From Mycobacterium simulans (lineage in GTDB: Bacteria > Actinomycetota > Actinomycetes > Mycobacteriales > Mycobacteriaceae): a DNA stretch of 64,000 nucleotides. Location of the stretch: contig NZ_OCVX01000003.1 in assembly GCF_900232995.1 (NCBI RefSeq), positions 417,186 to 481,185 on the forward strand. The letters run 5' to 3'. Both the position numbers and the translations under genes were made by a program. Below, piece after piece: positions 23,147-32,843 of the stretch (its first letter is position 1; the number at the start of each line of letters is the position of its first letter). The notes under the pieces were generated by a model. That model made no database searches. It was not told where the DNA came from and saw only the letters and a list, made by a program, of their open reading frames with translations.

Positions 23147-23589
23147 GCGGACTTCACTATGCAGAAGGTTTGAGCTTTCACTCCGCTCGCCGACCTTTCG
23201 TCCTTGACTACGTCGTTCACGATGATCCGGCAGCCGACCTGGTCGGCGTCGACCTGCGCTATCACGTTGACGCTCACCGAGGGCAGTGTCGTGGTGACCG
23301 ACAGTGTCCACGGCAGCGGCGCATTGCTCACTCGCTGAGGCTGGGCGTTGATGTCCAGGTAGTTGATGTTGGCTATCGCCCCAGCGGGGCCGAATACCTC
23401 ATACACCACGTGCTTGGGGTTGAACGGCTTGATGTCATCGGAAATGCCGCTGGTGATCTGGCCCCTGTCGTGCGCACCGAAGAAGGTGCGCAGCCGAGAC
23501 ACGCAGAACCCGGCCACCGCCACGACGATTGCGATGACCAGCACGATCCACACCCGCCTCAGGGCGCTGGCAACCGACAACTTCGCCAC
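23143..23589 (-). CDS. MmpS-family membrane accessory protein, second copy
   Basis: A 148-residue partner of the adjacent MmpL. One N-terminal membrane anchor ([21 protein letters not shown], about residues 13-33) is followed by a periplasmic beta-sandwich with [35 protein letters not shown] and a Cys pair, VGCRIIVND...TFCIVKSA, at the end. Its layout is almost the same as MmpS4 at 24741. The GTG start follows GAAGGTG. It is separated from the upstream TetR gene on the same strand by 186 bp holding a short perfect dyad. Confidence 0.88.
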   Translation of the reverse strand: MAKLSVASALRRVWIVLVIAIVVAVAGFCVSRLRTFFGAHDRGQITSGISDDIKPFNPKHVVYEVFGPAGAIANINYLDINAQPQRVSNAPLPWTLSVTTTLPSVSVNVIAQVDADQVGCRIIVNDVVKDERSASGVKAQTFCIVKSA

Positions 23590-23733
23590 TCAATCACCTT
23601 CCGCTTGCCCAGGGCATGTCGGGCCGTTCGAGCGCCGCCACCGCCATGCGATCCGGCGTCCGATCCGAAACGTTTCGAAAAGGCTGGTCTCCCAAGCGGT
23701 CCCAGCAACCATCCCAGCCGATGCTTCGTTGCA

Positions 23734-23746
23734 CTAAGTATCTTAG
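23734..23746. promoter_or_regulatory. perfect 13-bp dyad upstream of the second mmpS-mmpL pair
   Basis: CTAAG-TAT-CTTAG lies in the gap between the TetR gene and mmpS, about 145 bp before the mmpS start. It could be an operator. Which protein binds it is unknown, and it does not resemble an IdeR box well. Confidence 0.35.
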
Positions 23747-23775
23747 ACCCATAGGGCAAGATCCATCTCCTTGGT

Positions 23776-24444
23776 TCACGACGACTCGGAGACGAGCCCG
23801 ATGCAGGTAGCGGTGAGCAGGCGGGTCAGTGCCGATGCGAAGTCGAGGTTCCACTCCGGCGGGAGAACCTCCGGCTCGTCGGCATAGGCATCATTGAGCT
23901 GCTCCGGAGGATTTGCGAATTGCCACAGCGTGGCAGCCAGGGAGTAAGCAGCCAGCAGGATGTCGAAAGCCCCCGAACGACCGAGCTCGGGCAACGCATT
24001 CTCGATCGCGTTCGCGAGCGCGACGACCGCCGCGGTACTCGTCCGCTTTACCTCGACAACCCGATCGACATGCACCTCGTGTTCGAGGTGGAGATGAAGG
24101 TTGGCAAGCAGGTCACAAAACAACGGATCGGCCGCCAAACCGTTCGCCAACGCCTCGGCCACCCGCGATTGCGACATCGGTCCCGGCTCGTTCAGGCTCT
24201 CGCACACCGTGTTCGACCATCGCACCCAACCTTCGGCGGCCAGGTGCAACAGGACCTCTTTGTGTGAGGTGAAGTAGCGGCGCACCGCTGAGTAATGGAT
24301 TCCGGCTCGTCCGGCGACTGCGGTCAACGTCACCGACGCAACACCGGTCTCCAGCGCCAACGAGCGAGCCGCTTCCACGAGCGCCGCCGCACGCCGACGC
24401 TTGTTCTCCTCGGTGCGGGCGCGCCGGAAACTGACTTGCGCCAC
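23776..24444 (-). CDS. TetR-family regulator (Rv0452-like)
   Basis: Homologue of Rv0452, the TetR regulator next to mmpS4-mmpL4. The helix-turn-helix is RRRAAALVEAARSLALETGVASVTLTAVAGRAGIHYSAVRRYFTSHKEVLLHLAAEG, followed by a helical ligand-binding domain. A GTG at 24444 (VAQVSFRRARTEENKRR) gives 222 residues and has TATCCT 6 nt upstream; a GTG at 24462 adds six residues without support. It lies between two mmpS-mmpL pairs that face away from each other, so it could control both. The divergent region contains an inverted repeat at 24488-24510 suited to a TetR dimer. Confidence 0.85.
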   Translation of the reverse strand: MAQVSFRRARTEENKRRRAAALVEAARSLALETGVASVTLTAVAGRAGIHYSAVRRYFTSHKEVLLHLAAEGWVRWSNTVCESLNEPGPMSQSRVAEALANGLAADPLFCDLLANLHLHLEHEVHVDRVVEVKRTSTAAVVALANAIENALPELGRSGAFDILLAAYSLAATLWQFANPPEQLNDAYADEPEVLPPEWNLDFASALTRLLTATCIGLVSESS

Positions 24445-24450
24445 CGGCCG

Positions 24451-24456
24451 AGGATA
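24451..24456 (-). promoter_or_regulatory. -10 element of the Rv0452-like TetR gene (leaderless)
   Basis: On the minus strand TATCCT ends 6 nt before the GTG at 24444. This is the main reason for preferring that start over 24462. Confidence 0.45.
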
Positions 24457-24487
24457 ACGCACATCATGTGATTTGTAAGAGTTGGAC

Positions 24488-24510
24488 GTTACGCACGTGA
24501 TATGCGTTAC
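24488..24510. promoter_or_regulatory. candidate TetR operator between tetR and mmpS4
   Basis: GTTACGCA (24488-24495) and TGCGTTAC (24503-24510) form an 8-bp inverted repeat with one mismatch and a 7-bp spacer. A related half-site, AACGCACATCATG, occurs just upstream near 24456. Two direct copies of ACTCGTGGCNCAAC follow at about 24511 and 24529. Confidence 0.5.
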
Positions 24511-24592
24511 ACTCGTGGCCCAACAGACACTCGTGGCACAACGGAAAGGAGTGATAACTCTCGCCCAAGCCTGGCGCGGGGCCGTGATTTAC

Positions 24593-24611
24593 TTAGGCAA
24601 GGCTTGGTTAC
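24593..24611. promoter_or_regulatory. candidate IdeR (iron) box upstream of mmpS4
   Basis: TTAGGCAAGGCTTGGTTAC matches 12 of 19 positions of the IdeR consensus, including the full TTAGG start and the central AGGCT. It lies about 130 bp before mmpS4, which is IdeR-controlled in M. tuberculosis. The right half is poor, so binding may be weak. Confidence 0.45.
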
Positions 24612-24740
24612 GCCAACGGCAGACGCCGCTGGCTCGGCGCGGTGCTCTGAAGTTGAACACGTTCCGATGGGCCCCGACAGGGCGGGTATTGTCCGCCTCG
24701 TTACAACGCCGAACGGTAAAGGGGACTCGAGATTTTCAGA

Positions 24741-25163
24741 GTGCTGTCGCGGACTTGGATTCCACTGGTCATCCTGGTGGTTGTGGTCATCGGTGGGTTC
24801 ACCGTGTACCGGGTCCGCGGTTTCTTCGCCTCTGAAAGACGTGAGTCGTACGCCGACAGCAACCTGGAAAGCACCAAGCCTTTCAATCCCAAACGGCTGA
24901 CTTACGAAGTCTTCGGACCACCCGGAACGGTCGCGGACATCAGCTATTTCGACGTCAATTCCGACCCACAACGGGTTGACAACGCGGTGTTACCCTGGTC
25001 GTTACACATCACAACAAATTTGGCGGCGGTGATGGGAAACCTTGTGGCGCAGGGCAATACCAACAGCATTGGTTGCCGGATCCTCGTGGACGACGTCGTC
25101 AAGGCTGAAAGAATTTCCAACGAGGTCAATGCCTATACCTACTGCCTGGTGAAATCCGCGTGA
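24741..25163 (+). CDS. mmpS4: MmpS4 siderophore-export accessory protein
   Basis: A 140-residue protein, the length of M. tuberculosis MmpS4. A single membrane anchor ([21 protein letters not shown], residues 5-25) is followed by the periplasmic domain [48 protein letters not shown] and the end [12 protein letters not shown], with Cys residues in GCRIL and YCLVK. MmpS4 works with MmpL4 in exporting mycobactin and carboxymycobactin. GTG start; the ribosome site is weak. Its stop overlaps the mmpL4 GTG. The upstream region holds candidate TetR and IdeR sites. Confidence 0.93.
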   Translation: MLSRTWIPLVILVVVVIGGFTVYRVRGFFASERRESYADSNLESTKPFNPKRLTYEVFGPPGTVADISYFDVNSDPQRVDNAVLPWSLHITTNLAAVMGNLVAQGNTNSIGCRILVDDVVKAERISNEVNAYTYCLVKSA

Positions 25164-28054
25164 CTACCAAATACGCGAACGACCCCGACACCAAAACCCA
25201 CACCGAAAAGCCGCTCATCGCGCGGATAATCCACGCCTTTTCGATACCCATCATCCTTGGCTGGTTGGCAGTTTGCGTCGCCGTCAGCGTCTTCGTCCCA
25301 ACCTTGGAAGAGGTAGGGCAAGAGCGTTCGGTGTCACTGAGTCCCAAGGAAGCACCATCGTTCGCAGCGATGAAGCGTATCGGCCAGGTGTTCAAGGAAG
25401 GCAACAGCGACAGCATCGCGATGATCGTCATCGAGGATAACCAGCCCCTCGGCGATCAAGCCCACAAGTATTACGACGGCCTAGTTCGCAAATTGAGGGC
25501 CGATAGCAAGCACGTGCAAAGCGTTCAGGATTTCTGGGGAGATCCGCTTACGGCGGCGGGCGCGCAAAGCAATGACGGCAAGGCCGCCTATGTTCAATTG
25601 AATCTCGGCGGTAATCAGGGCGAGCCCCTGGCCAACGAATCAATCGACGCGGTCCGCAATATCGTCGCCAGTACGCCGGCGCCGCCCGGGATTACCACCT
25701 ACGTCACCGGGCCGGCTGCACTGGCCGCGGATATGCACCATGCCGGCGACCGATCCATGATCAGGATCACCGCGGTCACGGTTGCGGTGATTTTCATCAT
25801 GTTGCTACTTGTTTACCGGTCGCCCATTACCGTGATTTTGCTGCTGTTCACGGTCGGGGTCGAATTGACTGCGGCGCGGGGGGTCGTAGCGTTTCTCGGG
25901 CATTCCGGGATGATCGGACTGTCCACGTTTGCGGTCAGCCTGCTCACGTCGCTGGCGATTGCCGCGGGAACGGACTACGGCATCTTCATCATTGGGCGTT
26001 ACCAAGAAGCCCGCCAGGCCGGCGAGGACAGGGAAGCGGCCTATTACACGATGTACCGCGGGACCGCCCATGTGATCCTCGGCTCGGGTTTGACGATCGC
26101 CGGTGCCACGTTCTGCCTCAAATTTGCCCGGATGCCCTACTTCGAAACCCTCGGCGTTCCCTGTGCGGTGGGGATGCTGGTGGCCGTCGCGGTCGCGATG
26201 ACCCTGGGGCCCGCGGTTTTGCATGTCGGCAGTCGTTTCGGCTTGTTCGACCCTAAACGGCTGCTCAAGACCCGTGGTTGGCGCCGCGTCGGCACCGTGG
26301 TGGTTCGCTGGCCCCTGCCCGTTCTGGCCGCCACGTGCGCCGTCGCCCTCGTCGGCCTGCTCGCGCTACCCGGATACAAAACCAGCTACAACGACCGGGC
26401 CTACCTACCGAACTTCATACCCGCCAACGAAGGATACGCAGCAGCCGACCGCCATTTCTCTCAGGCCCGTATGAAGCCCGAGATTTTGATGATCGAGTCG
26501 GATCATGACATGCGCAATCCGGCGGACTTCCTGGTCCTGGACCGGCTGGCCAAAGGGATTTTCCGGGTTCCGGGAATCTCTCGGGTGCAGGCAATAACCA
26601 GGCCCGACGGAACGACAATGGACCACACGTCGATACCGTTCCAAATAAGCATGCAAAATGCCGGGCAGCTGCAGACCATGAAATATCAGCGCGACCGCAT
26701 GGACGACATGCTGAAACAGGCCGACCTAATGGCCCAGACGATCGCGATTCTGACGCACATGCAAGACCTGATGCAGCAGATGGCCGATACTACCCACCGC
26801 ATGGTCGGCGACACCGAACAGATGAAGGAAATCACCGACGAACTACGCGATCACATCGCAGATTTTGAGGATTTCTGGCGCCCAATTCGCAGCTATTTCT
26901 ATTGGGAAAAGCACTGCTACGACATTCCGATCTGCTGGTCGTTGCGGTCGATATTCGATGCCTTGGATGGCGTCGATAAGCTCAGCGAAGAAATCGGCGT
27001 GCTGTTGGGCGACCTACGCGAGATGGATCGCCTCGTGCCGCAGATGGTTGCGACAATCCCGCCGCAGATCGAAGTCATGGAGAGCATGCGGATCCAGATG
27101 CTGACCATGCACAGCACCATGATGGGCATCTACAACCAAATGGACGAGATGAGCGACAACGCCACCGCGATGGGGAAGGCGTTCGATGCATCCAAAAACG
27201 ACGATTCGTTCTACCTGCCGCCCGAGGTCTTCAAGAACAAGGACTTCCAGCGCGCCATGAATTCGTTCCTGTCATCGGATGGGCACGCGGCGCGGTTCAT
27301 TATTCTGCACCGCGGAGATCCCGCTTCACCCGAGGGCATAAAAAGTATCAACGCGATACGCACGGCCGCCGAGGAGTCGCTCAAGGGAACGCCGTTGGAG
27401 GACGCCAAGATCTATCTGGCCGGCACCGCTGCCGTCTTTCACGACATCTCCGAGGGCGCGCAATGGGACCTTCTTATCGCGGGAATTTCGTCCCTCTGCT
27501 TGATTTTCATCATCATGCTCCTCATTACGCGGGCCTTTATCGCGGCCGCAGTGATCGTGGGTACGGTAGCGCTTTCCCTGGGCGCGTCCTTCGGCCTGTC
27601 CGTGCTGTTGTGGCAACACATTCTTGAGACCAAATTGCACTGGCTTGTGCTCGCCATGTCCGTCATCGTTTTGCTGGCCGTGGGATCCGACTACAATCTG
27701 CTACTGGTCTCCCGGTTCAAACAGGAAATAAGCGCGGGCCTGAAGACTGGCATCATCCGTTCGATGGGCGGCACCGGGAAAGTGGTGACGAACGCGGGTC
27801 TGGTATTCGCGGTCACCATGGCCTCCATGGTCGTCAGCGACCTTCGGGTTATCGGGCAGGTGGGCACCACCATCGGTCTGGGCTTGCTGTTCGACACGTT
27901 GATCGTGCGCTCCTTCATGACGCCATCGATCGCCGCACTGCTGGGCCGCTGGTTCTGGTGGCCCATGAGAGTGCGTACCCGACCGGCCCGAACTCCGGCT
28001 GCGCCGGTCGAACAGCCAACGGACCGATCCTTTGCGATGAGCGGCGAACGCTAG
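25160..28054 (+). CDS. mmpL4: MmpL4 siderophore exporter
   Basis: A 964-residue RND-type inner-membrane exporter (967 in M. tuberculosis). The order is TM1 ([25 protein letters not shown]), porter domain 1, TM2-6 with [18 protein letters not shown], porter domain 2 with a Met-rich coiled coil ([19 protein letters not shown]...), then TM7-12 with [16 protein letters not shown]. Both Asp-Tyr pairs of the proton relay are intact. With MmpS4 it exports siderophores and helps recycle them. GTGA overlap with mmpS4 couples their translation. It ends about 55 bp before the SigK operon promoter. Confidence 0.93.
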   Translation: MTTKYANDPDTKTHTEKPLIARIIHAFSIPIILGWLAVCVAVSVFVPTLEEVGQERSVSLSPKEAPSFAAMKRIGQVFKEGNSDSIAMIVIEDNQPLGDQAHKYYDGLVRKLRADSKHVQSVQDFWGDPLTAAGAQSNDGKAAYVQLNLGGNQGEPLANESIDAVRNIVASTPAPPGITTYVTGPAALAADMHHAGDRSMIRITAVTVAVIFIMLLLVYRSPITVILLLFTVGVELTAARGVVAFLGHSGMIGLSTFAVSLLTSLAIAAGTDYGIFIIGRYQEARQAGEDREAAYYTMYRGTAHVILGSGLTIAGATFCLKFARMPYFETLGVPCAVGMLVAVAVAMTLGPAVLHVGSRFGLFDPKRLLKTRGWRRVGTVVVRWPLPVLAATCAVALVGLLALPGYKTSYNDRAYLPNFIPANEGYAAADRHFSQARMKPEILMIESDHDMRNPADFLVLDRLAKGIFRVPGISRVQAITRPDGTTMDHTSIPFQISMQNAGQLQTMKYQRDRMDDMLKQADLMAQTIAILTHMQDLMQQMADTTHRMVGDTEQMKEITDELRDHIADFEDFWRPIRSYFYWEKHCYDIPICWSLRSIFDALDGVDKLSEEIGVLLGDLREMDRLVPQMVATIPPQIEVMESMRIQMLTMHSTMMGIYNQMDEMSDNATAMGKAFDASKNDDSFYLPPEVFKNKDFQRAMNSFLSSDGHAARFIILHRGDPASPEGIKSINAIRTAAEESLKGTPLEDAKIYLAGTAAVFHDISEGAQWDLLIAGISSLCLIFIIMLLITRAFIAAAVIVGTVALSLGASFGLSVLLWQHILETKLHWLVLAMSVIVLLAVGSDYNLLLVSRFKQEISAGLKTGIIRSMGGTGKVVTNAGLVFAVTMASMVVSDLRVIGQVGTTIGLGLLFDTLIVRSFMTPSIAALLGRWFWWPMRVRTRPARTPAAPVEQPTDRSFAMSGER

Positions 28055-28075
28055 TCCCTACACCCGCCCGTTCGG

Positions 28076-28103
28076 CCAACCGAGGCGACGGCGACTCCGA
28101 ATA
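28076..28103 (+). promoter_or_regulatory. SigK-type promoter of the sigK operon
   Basis: CCAACC (28076-28081) and CCGAATA (28097-28103) are separated by 15 bp and resemble the SigK consensus CCATCC / CCGAATC. The -10 ends 6 nt before the GTG of the FAD oxidoreductase gene, so the transcript would be leaderless. Rv0449c is a known SigK target in M. tuberculosis. Confidence 0.65.
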
Positions 28104-28109
28104 GCTGGT

Positions 28110-29432
28110 GTGCAACATTCACACCTTTCTGCTCCTTCGGGGCGCTCGGTAGCGGTCATCGGCAGCGGCGTCTCTGGACTTACCGCCGCCTACCTGCTGT
28201 CGGGACGGGACCGAGTCACCCTCTACGAGACGGACGACCGACTCGGCGGTCACGCCCACACCCACTATGTGGCGAGCGGTGACGGCGGCGTTATCGCCGT
28301 GGACTCGGCGTTTTTGGTGCACAACGACCGGACCTACCCCACGCTGTGCCGATTGTTCACCGAACTCGGTGTGGCCACCCAAGAGTCCGATATGTCGATG
28401 TCGGTGCGAGCCGACGACATCGGATTGGAGTATGCCGGCGCCCTGGGAGCGCGGGGGCTGTTCGCCTGCCGACAATCGCTGCGGCCCCGCTACCTGCTGA
28501 TGCTCATCGAGATTCTCCGGTTTCACCGTGCGGCCTCGGCGATGCTGCATGACACGGCCGCCAACGCAGAGGACGAGCTGGTGACACTCGAAGACTTCCT
28601 GAACCTGCACCGCTTCTCGTCGTACTTCGTCGATTACTTCATCACGCCCTTGGTGGCGGCGGTCTGGTCGTGCGCTGCCGCGGACGCGTTGCGTTATCCG
28701 GCCCGGTACCTGTTCGTCTTCCTTGAGCATCACGGCATGCTGACGGTCTTCGGCTCACCCACGTGGCGCACGGTTACTGGAGGCTCGGCCAGCTATGTGC
28801 GGGCCATCGCATCCCGGCTCGGCGAGGTATTGACCCGGACACCAGTGCGCTCGCTGCGGCGAGTTCCCGACGGGGTGCTGGTGCAAGCCGGCAACAACGC
28901 GCCGCGGCTCTTCGATGCCGCCGTCGTGGCCGTTCACCCCGATCAGGCGCTGCTGCTGCTCGACCAGCCGACCCCGTGGGAGCGCGCAGTCCTGGGAGCG
29001 ATTCCGTACTCGACCAACGTCGCCCGACTGCACACCGACGAATCGGTGCTGCCCCGACACCGCCGGGCGAAGGCTTCCTGGAACTACCTGGTGACACCCG
29101 GGAACGACCAGGTGGTGGTCAGTTACGACATCAGTCGGCTGATGCGGATCGGCGGCAACCGCCGGTTTCTGGTGACCCTCGGGGTCCATGACCGCGTTGA
29201 CCCGGAGTCGGTGCTCGCCGAGATGACCTACAGCCATCCGCTGTACACACCGGAATCGGTTGCAGCTCAACGCTTATTGCCGACACTCAACGATGATCGG
29301 GTAGCTTTCGCGGGCGCCTACCACGGCTGGGGATTCCACGAAGACGGCGCGGCCTCCGGACTCCGCGCAGCCCGGCGGCTCGGCGCCGACTGGCCGGCGA
29401 CCGCGGCGCGGGAGGCGGTGGCCGCATGCTGA
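28110..29432 (+). CDS. FAD-dependent oxidoreductase (Rv0449c-like)
   Basis: A 440-residue flavin amine oxidase/phytoene desaturase-type protein. The dinucleotide motif is VAVIGSGVSGLTAAYLLSGRDRVTLYETDDRLGGHAHTH (about residues 14-52) and the C-terminal FAD contact is FAGAYHGWGFHEDGAASGLRAARRL. It is the first gene of the operon with the DUF1365, UfaA1 and DUF1295 proteins, an arrangement typical of a lipid-modifying pathway in which a flavoenzyme partners a cyclopropane-synthase-like methyltransferase. The GTG start has no ribosome site but sits correctly behind a SigK-like -10. Substrate unknown. Confidence 0.85.
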   Translation: MQHSHLSAPSGRSVAVIGSGVSGLTAAYLLSGRDRVTLYETDDRLGGHAHTHYVASGDGGVIAVDSAFLVHNDRTYPTLCRLFTELGVATQESDMSMSVRADDIGLEYAGALGARGLFACRQSLRPRYLLMLIEILRFHRAASAMLHDTAANAEDELVTLEDFLNLHRFSSYFVDYFITPLVAAVWSCAAADALRYPARYLFVFLEHHGMLTVFGSPTWRTVTGGSASYVRAIASRLGEVLTRTPVRSLRRVPDGVLVQAGNNAPRLFDAAVVAVHPDQALLLLDQPTPWERAVLGAIPYSTNVARLHTDESVLPRHRRAKASWNYLVTPGNDQVVVSYDISRLMRIGGNRRFLVTLGVHDRVDPESVLAEMTYSHPLYTPESVAAQRLLPTLNDDRVAFAGAYHGWGFHEDGAASGLRAARRLGADWPATAAREAVAAC

Positions 29433-30136
29433 CTCCGGCGATTTACCGCACCACCATCACCCACTCACGGCAGGTCCCGGTGCAGCACGCGTTCGAATAC
29501 CGGAGCTATAGCTGGTATGTCGACGTCGACGACCTGCCCCGGCTGCCCTGGTGGCTGCGGCCGTTCGCGCGATTCCACGCCGACGACCACTTCGCCAACC
29601 CTCCCTCCGGCCCGCCGCGGGGCTCGCTGAGAGATCGGCTGGAAGCGTTCTTCGCCGATCATGGCGTGGCCGTGCCGGACGGACACATCACCGCGCTACT
29701 GCAGGCACGCATCTTCGGATACGTCTTCAATCCGATAAGCGTCTATTGGTGCCATGACCGTGACGGCAGCCTGCGCCACGTGATAGCAGAGGTGCACAAC
29801 ACCTATGGAGGGCGCCACGCCTACCTATTGCCACCGGCCGATGCGCCGGTGTTGGTCAGCAAGAAGTTCTATGTCTCGCCGTTCAATCCGGTGGACGGTC
29901 ACTACCTGGTGCTGGCACCACGACCCGACCGCGATGTGGACATCATGGTCTCACTGCACCGCGACCGCCGGCTGGCATTCACCGCGACGCTACGCGGGAA
30001 GCGACAGTCGGCGACATTGAAACACGTTGTGTTGATCCAGATTACGTCACCGCTGGCACCGTTGATGGTGGCCACGCGCATCCGGATACAGGGGATCAAA
30101 CTGTGGTTACGTCGAGTTCCTGTGGTGCCGCGATGA
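29426..30136 (+). CDS. DUF1365 family protein (Rv0448c-like)
   Basis: A 236-residue DUF1365 protein, overlapping the FAD oxidoreductase gene by 7 nt. The family signature runs YRTTITHSRQVPVQHAFEYRSYSWYVDVDDLPRLP and then FGYVFNPISVYWCHDRDGSLRHVIAEVHNTYGGRHAYLL, with KKFYVSPFNPVDGHY. DUF1365 genes occur next to cyclopropane-fatty-acid synthase-like genes and a flavoprotein in many bacteria, which points to a role in fatty-acyl chain modification, but no biochemical activity is established. Confidence 0.85.
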   Translation: MLTPAIYRTTITHSRQVPVQHAFEYRSYSWYVDVDDLPRLPWWLRPFARFHADDHFANPPSGPPRGSLRDRLEAFFADHGVAVPDGHITALLQARIFGYVFNPISVYWCHDRDGSLRHVIAEVHNTYGGRHAYLLPPADAPVLVSKKFYVSPFNPVDGHYLVLAPRPDRDVDIMVSLHRDRRLAFTATLRGKRQSATLKHVVLIQITSPLAPLMVATRIRIQGIKLWLRRVPVVPR

Positions 30137-31395
30137 GCATCCAAACCCCCTCGGCGGCAATCGATTACCGGCGGTGGCCGGCGGTGGCGACGGTCCCGTC
30201 CGGCCCCGTCGCCGCGGGATCGGCCGCCGTTGTCGACCGGCTGCTGCGGCGCGCGGCGGGCCGGCCGCCATTGCGACTGGCCTACCCCGACGGGGCGGTG
30301 GTGGGCGCCGCGGGCTCAAGCCTGCCTACCCTGTCGATCCATCAGCCGGACGCACTCGCCCGACGTATTGGACGTCACGGCCTGATCGGGTTCGGTGAGT
30401 CATACATGGCCGGTGAATGGTCATCGACGGATCTCACCGGGGCGCTCACGGTACTCGCCAAGTCGGTGACCGACCTGGTGCCCCGCTCGCTGCACTGGCT
30501 GCGACCGCTTGCGCCGGGCTTTGCGCCGACCTGGCGAGACCCCAGCCGAGATCAGGCCCGCCGCAACATCGCTGAGCATTATGACCTCTCGAATGAGCTG
30601 TTTGGCGAGTTTCTCGACGAGACCATGACGTACTCGTCGGCGCTGTTCACCGGCCTGCCGGCCTCGTGGTCGGATTTGGCGACAGCCCAACGCCGCAAGA
30701 TCGACCGGCTGCTGGATATGGCCGGGGTCCAACGGGGCAGCCGGGTTCTTGAGATCGGCACCGGATGGGGCGAGCTGTGCATCCGTGCGGCTGCCCGCGG
30801 GGCGCGGGTGCGCTCGCTAACCTTGTCGGGCGAGCAGCAGCGGTTGGCGCAGCATCGGGTGGCCGCGGCAGGTCTGTCCGATCTGGTTGAGATCGACCTT
30901 TGCGATTACCGCGATGTCGAGGGACGTTATGACTGTGTCATCTCGGTCGAGATGATCGAGGCGGTGGGGTTTCGTTCGTGGCCAAGGTATTTCGCCGCGC
31001 TCGAACAGCTGGTGCGGCCGGCCGGTCGGGTAGCGATCCAGGCGATCACGATGCCGCACGACCGGATGTTGGCCACCCGCAATACGCATACCTGGATCCA
31101 GAAGTACATTTTCCCCGGCGGGCTGCTGCCGTCCACCGAGGCCATCGCGGGGATTACCGAGCGTCACACGCGATTACGCACGGTTGACACGACCTCGCTG
31201 CAACCGCACTACGCGGAGACCCTGCGGCTTTGGCGGGAACGATTCCTGCAGCGGCGAGATAGATTGGCGCACTTGGGCTTCGACGAGGTGTTCGGACGGA
31301 TGTGGGAGCTATATCTGGCGTACTCGGAGGCCGGATTCCGGTCCGGGTATCTAGACGTCTATCAGTGGATACTTGAGCGCAGGAGTGTCCCTTGA
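30133..31395 (+). CDS. ufaA1: cyclopropane-fatty-acyl-phospholipid synthase UfaA1
   Basis: SAM-dependent methyltransferase acting on unsaturated acyl chains of phospholipids. An N-terminal lipid-binding region (IGFGESYMAGEWSSTDLTGALTVL) precedes the methyltransferase domain: NIAEHYDLSNELFGEFLDETMTYSSALF, the SAM motif VLEIGTGWGELCIRAA, VSVEMIEAVG and YIFPGGLLPS. ATG at 30133 overlaps the previous stop (ATGA) and gives 420 residues (427 in M. tuberculosis). M. tuberculosis UfaA1 has been linked to 10-methylstearate (tuberculostearic acid) formation. Its place between DUF1365 and DUF1295 proteins supports a lipid-tailoring pathway. Confidence 0.88.
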   Translation: MSIQTPSAAIDYRRWPAVATVPSGPVAAGSAAVVDRLLRRAAGRPPLRLAYPDGAVVGAAGSSLPTLSIHQPDALARRIGRHGLIGFGESYMAGEWSSTDLTGALTVLAKSVTDLVPRSLHWLRPLAPGFAPTWRDPSRDQARRNIAEHYDLSNELFGEFLDETMTYSSALFTGLPASWSDLATAQRRKIDRLLDMAGVQRGSRVLEIGTGWGELCIRAAARGARVRSLTLSGEQQRLAQHRVAAAGLSDLVEIDLCDYRDVEGRYDCVISVEMIEAVGFRSWPRYFAALEQLVRPAGRVAIQAITMPHDRMLATRNTHTWIQKYIFPGGLLPSTEAIAGITERHTRLRTVDTTSLQPHYAETLRLWRERFLQRRDRLAHLGFDEVFGRMWELYLAYSEAGFRSGYLDVYQWILERRSVP

Positions 31396-32183
31396 ACGAG
31401 ACCGGAATCTTGGTGATATCGGCCACATCGGCCTTGGCGCTGGCCGTCGTGCATTCGGTCGCGTTCGTGATGGGCCGCCGGCTCGGCCGCTACAACGTCG
31501 TGGACGTCGCATGGGGCATTGGTTTCGTCGCCGTGGCCGCCGTCGCCGCCGTCCTCGGCCATGGCGATCCGACTCGCCGGTGGCTGCTGCTGACGCTGGT
31601 GTCGATCTGGGCTGTGCGGCTCAGCTGGCACATGTACCGCAAGACGGCCGGCAAGGCTGAGGATCCCCGCTATGCAGACCTGCTGCGTGGAGCGGGGCTG
31701 GGTCAGGTGGTGCGCAAGGTCTTCCTCCTGCAGGGCTTCTTGACGCTGTTCATCTCCTTCCCGCTGCAACTATCGGCGGTAACTGGGCCGACGCCGAGGC
31801 CGTTGCTGGCTGTGACGGGCGTGGGCTTAGCGGTGTGGCTGGCAGGTGTCATCTTCGAGGCGGTGGGTGATCGGCAGTTACGGGTATTCAAATCCGACCC
31901 GGCCAATCGCGGGGTCGTCATGGACCGCGGGCTCTGGGCCTGGACGCGCCACCCCAACTATTTCGGCGACGCCTGTGTCTGGTGGGGGCTATGGCTGATC
32001 ACCATCAACGGCTGGGTTCCGTTGATCACGGTGGTCTCGCCGCTGCTGATGACGTACTTCCTGGTAGACGTCAGCGGGGCCCGGCTGACCGAGAGCTACA
32101 TGAAGGGCCGTCCCGGCTTCGCCGAATACCAAAAGCGGACAGCATATTTCGTGCCCCGCCCACCCAGATCGGCACATCGATGA
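31392..32183 (+). CDS. DUF1295 membrane protein, steroid 5-alpha-reductase-like (Rv0446c-like)
   Basis: A 263-residue polytopic membrane protein of the DUF1295 family, related to steroid 5-alpha-reductases and ICMT-type enzymes. Hydrophobic helices alternate with short loops, and the C-terminal signature is GLWAWTRHPNYFGDACVWWGLWLI then PLLMTYFLVDVSGARLTESYMKGRPGFAEYQ. It may reduce or modify a lipid made by UfaA1; this is inferred from context only. Translation appears to start at TTG 31392, overlapping the ufaA1 stop (TTGA). Confidence 0.85.
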   Translation: MNETGILVISATSALALAVVHSVAFVMGRRLGRYNVVDVAWGIGFVAVAAVAAVLGHGDPTRRWLLLTLVSIWAVRLSWHMYRKTAGKAEDPRYADLLRGAGLGQVVRKVFLLQGFLTLFISFPLQLSAVTGPTPRPLLAVTGVGLAVWLAGVIFEAVGDRQLRVFKSDPANRGVVMDRGLWAWTRHPNYFGDACVWWGLWLITINGWVPLITVVSPLLMTYFLVDVSGARLTESYMKGRPGFAEYQKRTAYFVPRPPRSAHR

Positions 32184-32217
32184 GGACCGACTTCTCGGTT
32201 TTGATGCCGGCGGGCGT

Positions 32218-32223
32218 TAGGCT
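32218..32223 (+). promoter_or_regulatory. possible internal -10 element of sigK
   Basis: TAGGCT ends 8 nt before the sigK ATG in a 48-bp gap with no ribosome site. It would allow sigK to be transcribed without its own operon promoter. Confidence 0.35.
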
Positions 32224-32231
32224 ACCGATCG

Positions 32232-32795
32232 ATGACCGGTCCGCCGCGCCTGAGCAGCGACCTGGACGCCTTGCTGCGCCGGGTCGCGCGTGGCGACAAC
32301 GCCGCGTTCGCCGCGTTCTACGACCACACCAAAAGCCGGGTGTACGGGCTGGTGACCAGGGTGTTGCGTGATCCCGGCTACAGCGAAGAAACCACCCAGG
32401 AGATTTATCTCGAGGTGTGGCGCAACGCATCAGAGTTCGACTCCGTCAAGGGGTCCGCACTGGCCTGGCTGTTGACCATCGCGCACCGGCGCGCCGTCGA
32501 CCGGGTCCGCAGTGAGCAAGCGGGCAGTCAGCGGGAATCGCGCTACGGTGCGGCCAATGTCGATACGGCGACGGATGTCGTCGCCGAGTCGGCGATCGCC
32601 GGTGACGAGCGGCGCCGGGTGGCCGAGTGTCTGGACGGCTTGACCGATGCGCAGCGGCAATGCATCGAACTGGCCTACTATGGCGGCCTCACCTATGTTG
32701 AAGTGTCGCAGCGGTTGGTCACCAATTTGTCGACGATCAAGTCACGCATGCGCGACGCGCTGCGCGGCCTGCGCAACTGCTTGGACGTGACATGA
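32232..32795 (+). CDS. sigK: ECF sigma factor SigK
   Basis: A 187-residue ECF sigma factor, the same length as M. tuberculosis SigK. Region 2 is AFAAFYDHTKSRVYGLVTRVLRDPGYSEETTQEIYLEVWRNASEFD; region 4 is LTDAQRQCIELAYYGGLTYVEVSQRLVTNLSTIKSRMRDALRGLRNCL. In M. tuberculosis it drives mpt70/mpt83 and its own operon, and is held inactive by RskA. The gene lies in the operon that begins with the SigK-like promoter at 28076, which closes an autoregulatory loop. Start ATG; M. bovis-type start-codon loss is not seen. Confidence 0.95.
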   Translation: MTGPPRLSSDLDALLRRVARGDNAAFAAFYDHTKSRVYGLVTRVLRDPGYSEETTQEIYLEVWRNASEFDSVKGSALAWLLTIAHRRAVDRVRSEQAGSQRESRYGAANVDTATDVVAESAIAGDERRRVAECLDGLTDAQRQCIELAYYGGLTYVEVSQRLVTNLSTIKSRMRDALRGLRNCLDVT

Positions 32796-32843
32796 CCGCG
32801 CCGGCGACGATGCAGAGCGAAGCGATGAGGAGGAGTGGCGCTG

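Noticed and set aside
23594..23854. Minus-strand frame between tetR and the second mmpS
   Set aside because: Overlaps the end of the TetR gene out of frame and has no recognisable content.
24482..24900. Two plus-strand frames in the tetR-mmpS4 intergenic region
   Set aside because: They overlap mmpS4 out of frame and lack ribosome sites; the region is better read as regulatory.
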